64,000 bases of DNA from Bacteroidota bacterium (GTDB taxonomy: Bacteria > Bacteroidota > Bacteroidia > UKL13-3). Below the pieces are notes generated by a model. It ran no database searches, had not been told where the DNA came from, and was given only the letters and a program-made list of their open reading frames with translations. The stretch is from positions 184,823-248,822 of the forward strand of contig JAZKBU010000007.1 in the NCBI GenBank assembly GCA_040388375.1. Reading direction: 5' to 3'. The translations under genes were made by a program, and so were the position numbers. This document shows, one piece after another, positions 56,702-62,171 of the stretch. How positions within the stretch are numbered: the stretch's first letter is position 1; each line of letters opens with the position of its first letter.

Positions 56702-57280
56702 ATGAATACAAAGGTTGATTTTTATTTTACCAAAGAAAAAAAATGGCAGCAGGAAATTGAGCAATTGAGAATAATTGCACTTGACTGTGGACTAAGTGAA
56801 GAATTGAAATGGGGCTGCCCTAATTATACATTAAAAAAAAGTAATATTGTTTTAATACACGTGTTTAAAGAATATTGCGCACTGTTGTTTTTTAAAGGTG
56901 CTTTGTTAAAAGATACAAAAGGTATTCTTATACAACAAACAGAAAATGTGCAGGCAGCACGCCAGATTCGTTTTACCAATGTGCAGGAAATAGTGAAGCT
57001 AAGCAACGCCATAAAAACCTATATTCATGAAGCTATTAAAGTAGAAAAAGCCGGATTGAAAGTGGAACTAAAAAAGACTACCGAATTCAAAATGCCCGAT
57101 GAATTTAAACAAGTACTGGATGAAATGTCAGAGCTGAAAAACGCATTTAAAGCCTTAACGCCTGGTAGACAAAGAGCCTATCTCCTACACTTTTCTTCTG
57201 CCAAACAATCCAAAACTAGGGAATCGAGAATTGCAACCTGTATACCTCAAATACTCAATGGGAAAGGCTTGAATGATTAG
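56702..57280 (+). CDS. YdeI/OmdA-like protein with DUF1801 domain
   Basis: The 192-aa protein has an N-terminal DUF1801-type domain (LKWGCPNYTLKKSNIVLI... FFKGALLKD) and a C-terminal YdeI/OmdA motif (FKALTPGRQRAYLLHFSSAKQSKTRESRI). YdeI relatives have been linked to resistance to peptides and to stress. It ends the ArsR-led run; a 320-nt gene-free stretch follows. Confidence 0.85.
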   Translation: MNTKVDFYFTKEKKWQQEIEQLRIIALDCGLSEELKWGCPNYTLKKSNIVLIHVFKEYCALLFFKGALLKDTKGILIQQTENVQAARQIRFTNVQEIVKLSNAIKTYIHEAIKVEKAGLKVELKKTTEFKMPDEFKQVLDEMSELKNAFKALTPGRQRAYLLHFSSAKQSKTRESRIATCIPQILNGKGLND

Positions 57281-57600
57281 TGCTTCTATACTGAACAGTT
57301 AAATACTTAATGAATTTCTTTCCGCAATCTGATATTTTCTATCCTTGCCATTTAACCATGAATTTTCCCAAAACTAAAGGGTGGTTAATTACTAAATATG
57401 CTTTTATTTGTTGAGTTTTATAAAGGTTTCCATGCTAAAATTGTGGTGGTGTAAAAATGCGGATAATTCATTTATCAAAAGTAAAATAGTATTTCTGTTT
57501 AACTAAACTGGAAGGATTCTTGTTGGTTACGCTGCGCTAAACACCAACAAGGCAAAGTACCTATAAAATATTTTTTAAGTAAAATAAAGAAGATAAAAAG
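57281..57600. other. intergenic region with left palindromic repeat
   Basis: No ORF of note is present. The stretch holds the left copy of a 32-bp palindromic repeat at 57519-57550 and AT-rich DNA up to the GTG start of the monooxygenase gene. No promoter with both boxes is clear. Confidence 0.6.
57519..57550 (+). repeat. 32-bp palindromic repeat, left copy
   Basis: The sequence starts CTTGTTGGTTACGCTGC and ends CTAAACACCAACAA, with 8-bp terminal arms TTGTTGGT/ACCAACAA. Its reverse complement recurs at 59156-59187 with 2 mismatches in 32, on the other side of the monooxygenase gene. It does not match the attC consensus core sites of integrons. Confidence 0.85.
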
Positions 57601-59055
57601 GTGGAAAACATAGAGAATAGTTGGACTATTTGCACAGAATGTATGGGGCAAGGAAAAAAAAGCCGAAAGTTCAAAAAAAATGCACTTTTAAGCTTTCAAA
57701 ATAAGTTAATTCAATTTGAAGAAAACAAGAAAGAAGGGTTGGTACCTGCTCGTCCAAATCTTCATTTATATACATGTTTAAATTGTAGCGGCTCTGGATT
57801 AATAAAAGCAGAAAGTATTCCAATAGCAGATTATGAAAACTTTCCACATGTTGCCATTATTGGTGGTGGTATTGGAGGAGTGGCTTTGGCTGTGGCTTGT
57901 TTACACCGTGGAATCCCATTTACCATTTATGAACGCGATGCAAGTTTTGATGTTCGGCATCAAGGATATGGACTTACCTTACAGCAAGCCAGTAAAGCAA
58001 TGAAGAGTTTAGGAATATTTAATTTAAAAGATGGGGTTAATTCAACAAAACATGTAGTTCATACTACTGAGGGAAAAGTTATTGGTGAATGGGGAATGAG
58101 AATGAATCCAGATTCAAAAACATCTCCAAAACGAACAAATATTCATATAGCTCGCCAATCATTACGTTTGGCATTACTTGAGCAACTTGGTGGACTACAT
58201 GTTGTGAAATGGGGGCATGAATTGATAGATTTTAAAGAAAATAAAGATAAAAGTATTGAATTAAACTTTAAAGTAAATGGACAAATGAAGGATGCCAAAG
58301 CTGATCTTGTGGTAGGAGCTGACGGCATTCGTAGTGTTGTTCACAAGCTGATAATTGAAGAAGAAACTACCCCTTTACGTTACTTAGGTTGTATTGTAAT
58401 ACTAGGAATTTGCCCATTAAGCGCTCTAAAAGGTGTTGAAAGTCCATTGTTAGACTCTGCAACAGTATTTCAAACAGCCAATGGCAATGAACGAATTTAT
58501 GTTATGCCTTTTACTAAAGATGCTATAATGTGGCAACTTAGCTTTCCAATGCCAGAAAATGAGGCCAAAGCATTGAGTGTTAAAGGAACTATGGCACTTA
58601 AAAAAGAAGCTTGCAACAGAACTCAGTGGCATCATCCAATTCCACAAATTGTAATGGCAACCATGGATGCTCAAATTTCAGGCTATCCAGTTTATGACCG
58701 TGCATTGCTTCAACCTGAAATGTTGGAAAAACACGAAAAAATAACACTAATTGGAGATGCAGCCCATCCTATGAGTCCATTTAAAGGACAGGGAGCAAAT
58801 CAAGCGTTGTTAGATGCATTGGCGCTGGCTCGGGGAATATCAAAAGGATGCAGACCTTTATCAAATTGGCAAAAAGTTGGAATAAGGAAAAGTGTTTTAA
58901 AGGAGTTTGAATCAGAAATGTTAGAACGGAGTGCTGTAAAAGTAAAAGCTTCTGAGTTGGCCGCTGAGTTATTACATTCAGAAATTGTACTCGATGAAGG
59001 CGACAGGCCAAGAGGCAGAATCTTGAACTATTTAAGCATCTCTAAAACAGACTAA
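57601..59055 (+). CDS. FAD-dependent monooxygenase with N-terminal CxxCxGxG module
   Basis: The 484-aa protein begins at a GTG. Residues 1-75 hold two DnaJ-type zinc-finger knuckles, CTECMGQG (C11, C14) and CLNCSGSG (C59, C62), separated by a basic helix. The FAD monooxygenase of the PHBH/TetX fold follows: IIGGGIGG at 86-93, GADGIRS and LIGDAAHPMSPFKGQGAN. The knuckles could form one zinc site. The substrate is unknown; relatives hydroxylate aromatics or antibiotics. It is alone, with about 300 nt of gene-free DNA on either side and inverted palindromic repeats flanking it, which suggests it may have moved in as a unit. Confidence 0.82.
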   Translation: MENIENSWTICTECMGQGKKSRKFKKNALLSFQNKLIQFEENKKEGLVPARPNLHLYTCLNCSGSGLIKAESIPIADYENFPHVAIIGGGIGGVALAVACLHRGIPFTIYERDASFDVRHQGYGLTLQQASKAMKSLGIFNLKDGVNSTKHVVHTTEGKVIGEWGMRMNPDSKTSPKRTNIHIARQSLRLALLEQLGGLHVVKWGHELIDFKENKDKSIELNFKVNGQMKDAKADLVVGADGIRSVVHKLIIEEETTPLRYLGCIVILGICPLSALKGVESPLLDSATVFQTANGNERIYVMPFTKDAIMWQLSFPMPENEAKALSVKGTMALKKEACNRTQWHHPIPQIVMATMDAQISGYPVYDRALLQPEMLEKHEKITLIGDAAHPMSPFKGQGANQALLDALALARGISKGCRPLSNWQKVGIRKSVLKEFESEMLERSAVKVKASELAAELLHSEIVLDEGDRPRGRILNYLSISKTD

Positions 59056-59155
59056 TATAAATTATTCTAAAAACTAAAAGCGCAATTAAAATCCTTTATC
59101 AATCATAAAAAGGCCATTTCGCAAGACTAAGGATAGTTTGGAATTATTAGCCACA

Positions 59156-59187
59156 TTGTTGGTGTTTAGTGCAGCGTCACCAACAAG
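59156..59187 (-). repeat. 32-bp palindromic repeat, right copy (inverted)
   Basis: The reverse complement of this copy matches the left copy at 30 of 32 positions. Its own arms are a perfect 9-bp pair, TTGTTGGTG/CACCAACAA, around a 13-nt centre. The two copies bracket one gene and lie about 1.6 kb apart. Confidence 0.85.
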
Positions 59188-59324
59188 GGCGAAATTTTAG
59201 GCAGCTTTATGGAAAACGAAGCCAAAATTGTAATGGACAAAACTCCCCTATGGATGTCTGGAAGTGATGTAAAGTCAAGAAGTTAGAGGATTTAATTCTT
59301 AGCCTAACGATTAGCTTAATAAAT

Positions 59325-59364
59325 AAAAAACAGGCACATATCAATAGATACACGCCTGTTTTTT
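59325..59364 (-). terminator. terminator of the first AidA/PixA-like gene
   Basis: An 11-bp stem (AAAAAACAGGC and complement) with T-run on the minus strand begins 9 nt past the stop. Its loop has an inner TATC/GATA pairing. A close relative of this hairpin ends the cystatin-like gene (60898-60933). Confidence 0.85.
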
Positions 59365-59373
59365 TTGTATTAA

Positions 59374-59973
59374 TTACTGGATTAAGGGATTGATAACAAT
59401 AAACGGATCCCATGAGAAATAGCCAATTATTGTTCCATTTGAGTTGTTTACTAAAGCAAAAGCAAGTGAATATTGAAGTGTTTGGCCGGGAGCGGTTATT
59501 AGTCCTATTGCTCTGGCAATAGCATTGGTTGCGGCTATAGGTGTTCCGGTTGGATTGTTGGTAGGCGGAAAGTAGTTTACCACTTCAGTGGTTAGATACT
59601 TTAATGGTGTTTTTATTCCTGCAGCTGCGCCTGCCGGTGCAAGACACTTGAAGTTTCCACCGTATAAATAAGGTGTTTGTCCTGTATTTGCATCAAATGT
59701 TATAACAGACCATTGAATAATATCTCCAATGTTACATATAATGCTTAATTCTGATTCCCCTTGCCCATGTCCACCTTGCGGATTATTGGTCACGTTGCTA
59801 TGTTGCGTTACCATACTAAGATACACATCTGTAGTACCATAATTACCAATACTTGTTGGACTATCTGCTGTTCCTGCCAATAACGAACCATCCTGTATCT
59901 GGTTATACAAAGTTTCACCATCAACCGCAATTAGCACATTTATTGTTTTTCCCTTTTTGTTTTCACTTTTCAT
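59374..59973 (-). CDS. AidA/PixA-family inclusion body protein, copy 1
   Basis: A 199-aa soluble beta-rich protein without signal peptide. Family features are INVLIAVDGETL at the start, ELSIICNIGDIIQW in the middle, and ALVNNSNGTIIGYFSWDPFI at the end, which matches the WWDPFI region of PixA. PixA forms inclusion bodies in Xenorhabdus; AidA is quorum-sensing controlled in other bacteria. It has a basic 9-residue N-terminal extension (MKSENKKGK) relative to copy 2. It is a clear paralog of the next gene, from the same leader type, with its own terminator. Its function here is unknown. Confidence 0.8.
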   Translation of the reverse strand: MKSENKKGKTINVLIAVDGETLYNQIQDGSLLAGTADSPTSIGNYGTTDVYLSMVTQHSNVTNNPQGGHGQGESELSIICNIGDIIQWSVITFDANTGQTPYLYGGNFKCLAPAGAAAGIKTPLKYLTTEVVNYFPPTNNPTGTPIAATNAIARAIGLITAPGQTLQYSLAFALVNNSNGTIIGYFSWDPFIVINPLIQ

Positions 59974-60007
59974 AATACTATCTGTTTTATACTTCCGCTT
60001 TACTTGT

Positions 60008-60045
60008 GTGGAGCAAGCCGTTTATTCAAGTGGGTTCTGCTCCAC
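60008..60045 (-). promoter_or_regulatory. conserved leader hairpin, copy A (before AidA/PixA copy 1)
   Basis: On the transcript an 8-bp stem GUGGAGCA/UGCUCCAC encloses a 22-nt loop. The 36-nt core matches copies B and C except for one stem and one loop base. The stem change turns a G-U pair of B and C into G-C here, so pairing is kept. The hairpin ends 34 nt before the ATG. Confidence 0.7.
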
Positions 60046-60060
60046 ATTTATATTTTTACA

Positions 60061-60114
60061 GATAGTAAATAAAACGATTGCAGATTATTGCACACAAACG
60101 CTTTATTTACTATC
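60061..60114 (-). terminator. long hairpin after AidA/PixA copy 2
   Basis: Perfect 13-bp arms (GATAGTAAATAAA and its complement) flank a 28-nt centre, starting 24 nt past the stop of copy 2. The stem is AT-rich and lacks a T-run directly after it, so it may be a weak terminator or a regulatory structure in the leader of copy 1. Confidence 0.5.
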
Positions 60115-60138
60115 CAATGATATTGTTTAATTAGCTGA

Positions 60139-60696
60139 TTAAGCAGGATTAGTAACAATAAACGGATCCCAAGAGAAATAACCTATTATGTTTCCATTTG
60201 AGTTGTTTACTAAAACAAAAGAAAGTGTGTATTGAAGTGTTTGACCTGGAGTGGTTACAGTTCCTATTGCCCTGGCAAAAGTATTGGTTGCTTCTGCCGG
60301 TGTTCCTGTTGGGTTAGCAGTAGGTGGAAAGTAGTTTACAACTTCGGTGGTTAAATAGGTTAATGGCGTTATTCCGGCAGCCGCACCAGCAGGGTTAGTA
60401 CAGTTGAAATTTCCATTATATAAATAAGGTGTTTGTCCTGTATTCATATCAAATGATACAATAGACCATTGAAGTTCATCACCAGAATTACATGTAATAC
60501 TTAACTCCGATGCTCCTTCAGAAGAGCCATTGGTTACATTACTGTTTTGAGTTACCATACTAATGAACACATCTGACGAACTCCAAGCACCAAGACCTGT
60601 TGGAGAGCCTGATGTTCCGGCTGCTAATGAACCATCTTGTACACGTTGGGCTAAAGTTGCACCATCTACTGCGATTAAAATATTTATTTGTGACAT
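60139..60696 (-). CDS. AidA/PixA-family inclusion body protein, copy 2
   Basis: A 185-aa paralog of the preceding gene. It shares INILIAVDGATL, a YLTTEVVNYFPPT segment identical in both copies, and the final FVLVNNSNGNIIGYFSWDPF. By eye well over half of the residues are identical, and even the codons are similar, which points to a fairly recent tandem duplication. It has no signal peptide. It is preceded by a leader block (60717-60870) nearly identical to that of the cystatin-like gene, so each has its own control region. Confidence 0.8.
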   Translation of the reverse strand: MSQINILIAVDGATLAQRVQDGSLAAGTSGSPTGLGAWSSSDVFISMVTQNSNVTNGSSEGASELSITCNSGDELQWSIVSFDMNTGQTPYLYNGNFNCTNPAGAAAGITPLTYLTTEVVNYFPPTANPTGTPAEATNTFARAIGTVTTPGQTLQYTLSFVLVNNSNGNIIGYFSWDPFIVTNPA

Positions 60697-60716
60697 TGTT
60701 TTTGTTTTTTATTTTT

Positions 60717-60870
60717 CCTACTCATAAGGCTTTTCAGATACGCCTCCATTTTTTCTTGTATGGAACAAGCCGTTTATTTAAGTGGGTTCTGCTCCACTTT
60801 TTATAAATATTTATAAAAACAAATTTGGGGCAAGTAGCAAAGCTTCTCTATACAGGAAAACAGGTATTTT
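60717..60870 (-). repeat. duplicated upstream block, copy B
   Basis: A 154-nt block upstream of AidA/PixA copy 2 matches 61286-61440 with only scattered substitutions and three inserted or deleted bases. It includes the leader hairpin, the palindrome TATAAATATTTATA and the segment AAATTTG that may be part of a promoter. Confidence 0.9.
60761..60796 (-). promoter_or_regulatory. conserved leader hairpin, copy B
   Basis: On the transcript a 7-bp stem UGGAGCA/UGUUCCA (one G-U pair) surrounds a 22-nt loop. The 36-nt core is identical to copy C and differs at two bases from copy A. It ends 64 nt before the ATG of AidA/PixA copy 2. Confidence 0.7.
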
Positions 60871-60897
60871 AAACAAAAAATCAGCTTCGTATATGCT

Positions 60898-60933
60898 AAA
60901 ACAGGCATATATCTATTGATACATGCCTGTTTT
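60898..60933 (-). terminator. terminator of the cystatin-like gene
   Basis: An 11-bp stem (AAAACAGGCAT and complement) with T-run on the minus strand starts 54 nt past the stop. Most of its bases match the hairpin at 59325-59364, with changes confined to four positions in the central AACAGGC...GCCTGTT core. Confidence 0.82.
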
Positions 60934-60987
60934 ATTTGTTGTTTTAGACTAATAAATAAAGTGGTTTATCAGTTAACCATTGAATAC

Positions 60988-61263
60988 TTACAGTCTGATA
61001 ATACCTACAACGTGAGGTTTTCCATTTAATGGTTGGTAAATTTCAACAATAGCTTCCCATATTACATCTGCAGGAGGTATAGAAGCAGTACATTTGAAAC
61101 GATAGTTTGTTCCGGCTACTACTTGCGTTGAAACTGTTTGTGGAGTGTAAGTTACTCCAACGAAACCAGCCATTGCTTCTGTAAATACTTTTTTGTCTGC
61201 TGGTGTAAGAGAATGATAAGGTGTCCATCCACCTAATACTGTTTGTGCGTTTGCGTTTGACAT
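60988..61263 (-). CDS. stefin-like bacterial cystatin (predicted cysteine-protease inhibitor)
   Basis: A 91-aa protein without signal peptide. It matches type 1 cystatins (stefins) at all three parts of the inhibitory wedge: GG near the N-terminus (11-12), the QVVAG loop (47-51) in the longer match STQVVAGTNYRFK, and a second hairpin YQPLNGKPHV (76-85). Stefins block papain-like proteases. The match QVVAGTNY is the stefin signature, so the family call is firm by eye, though the inhibitory activity is unproven. The gene is next to the two-component genes and shares its leader with AidA/PixA copy 2. Confidence 0.82.
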   Translation of the reverse strand: MSNANAQTVLGGWTPYHSLTPADKKVFTEAMAGFVGVTYTPQTVSTQVVAGTNYRFKCTASIPPADVIWEAIVEIYQPLNGKPHVVGIIRL

Positions 61264-61285
61264 ATTTTTAATGTTTTAGTTTTTT

Positions 61286-61440
61286 CTTACTCGTAAGGCT
61301 TTTCGGATATACGCCTCCATTTTTTCCTGTATGGAACAAGCCGTTTATTTAAGTGGGTTCTGCTCCACTTTTTATAAATATTTATACAACAAATTTGGGC
61401 TAAGTAGCAAAGCTTTTCTATACAGGAAAACAGGTATTTT
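61286..61440 (-). repeat. duplicated upstream block, copy C
   Basis: This block precedes the cystatin-like gene and is nearly identical to 60717-60870. The copies match through the hairpin, the AT-rich palindrome and the segment CTATACAGGAAAACAGG, then end together at a TATTTT. Confidence 0.9.
61332..61367 (-). promoter_or_regulatory. conserved leader hairpin, copy C
   Basis: The 36-nt core is identical to copy B, with stem UGGAGCA/UGUUCCA on the transcript. It ends 68 nt before the ATG of the cystatin-like gene. Confidence 0.7.
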
Positions 61441-61454
61441 TAGCTTGGCTAAAT

Positions 61455-61488
61455 AAAAAAAAACACGCCATTGTTTGATGGCGTGTTT
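61455..61488 (-). terminator. terminator of the response regulator gene
   Basis: A 10-bp stem (AAACACGCCA and complement) with an 8-nt loop leads into a run of nine Ts on the minus strand. It is 41 nt past the regulator stop and separates the two-component operon from the cystatin-like gene. Confidence 0.9.
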
Positions 61489-61529
61489 AAAGTAAATATA
61501 GTTATACTATACAGTGAATATTGTTGTTT

Positions 61530-62171
61530 CTAATCCAATAAACCCAATTGGGCAGCATACTTTACCAGCTCAGCTGTATTGTGTAAATTAAGTTTATTGA
61601 GTAAATTTTTGCGATGCGTTTCAATAGTATAATAGCTTAAAAAAAGAGTGTCGGCTACCTCCTGACTCGAAAGCCCGTTGGCTAACAAGCGTACTATTTC
61701 TGTTTCACGCTTGGATAAAGTTAACTTGGTATCATCAAAATGGTCAGGACGATCATATTTATTTTCCTGCATAACCGTTTGGTTTATTTCATCGCTAAAA
61801 CAAGTACCACCGCTATAGACAGTTTTAATAGCTCCAATAAGCTCTTCTTTACTGCTGTTTTTTAGTAAATATCCATCAACACCCAGCTTATATAAGCTAA
61901 TAATAAACTCACGGTTGCGGTACATGGTAATAATTATAATTTTTACCTGTGGGTATTTTTTACGTATTAAACTGGTAGCCGTAATACCATTCATACCCGG
62001 CATATTAATATCGAGTAAAATAACATCCGGTTGTTTCTGTTTAAGCAAAAGCATTAATTCATCGCCATTGGTTGCAGAACCATTTAAATGAATACCACTT
62101 TCAGGAGTAAAAAATACAGCCAAAGCATCGGTAAACATGCGGTGATCATCGGTTACAACAACATTAATCAT
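61530..62171 (-). CDS. NarL/LuxR-family response regulator
   Basis: The 213-aa regulator has a receiver domain (acidic D8/D9, phospho-acceptor D54 in LLDINMPG, K104 in YLLKNSS) and a LuxR-type helix-turn-helix (about 148-210) with LSKRETEIVRLLANGLSSQEVA and the recognition region SYYTIETHRKNLLNKL. Its start overlaps the kinase stop by 4 nt (ATGA), so the pair is coupled. It may control the three downstream genes on the same strand, each with a shared leader; that is inference. Confidence 0.93.
   Translation of the reverse strand: MINVVVTDDHRMFTDALAVFFTPESGIHLNGSATNGDELMLLLKQKQPDVILLDINMPGMNGITATSLIRKKYPQVKIIIITMYRNREFIISLYKLGVDGYLLKNSSKEELIGAIKTVYSGGTCFSDEINQTVMQENKYDRPDHFDDTKLTLSKRETEIVRLLANGLSSQEVADTLFLSYYTIETHRKNLLNKLNLHNTAELVKYAAQLGLLD

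Larger units (their letters stand above)
59056..59373. other. intergenic region with right repeat and possible gene remnant
   Basis: It contains the right copy of the palindromic repeat (59156-59187). After it a short open frame, from about 59170 to a TAG near 59285, includes an ATG at 59209 and reads MENEAKIVMDKTPLWMSG. This may be a scrap of a lost gene or chance. A terminator for the minus-strand gene ends the stretch. Confidence 0.5.

Noticed and set aside
57519..59187. Integron cassette bounded by attC sites
   Set aside because: The repeats are inverted, and neither contains the RYYYAAC/GTTRRRY core pair. No integrase gene is near.
60600..60806. 68-aa plus-strand ORF over the start of AidA/PixA copy 2
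   Set aside because: It runs antisense through the gene start and the conserved leader, and its product has no motif.
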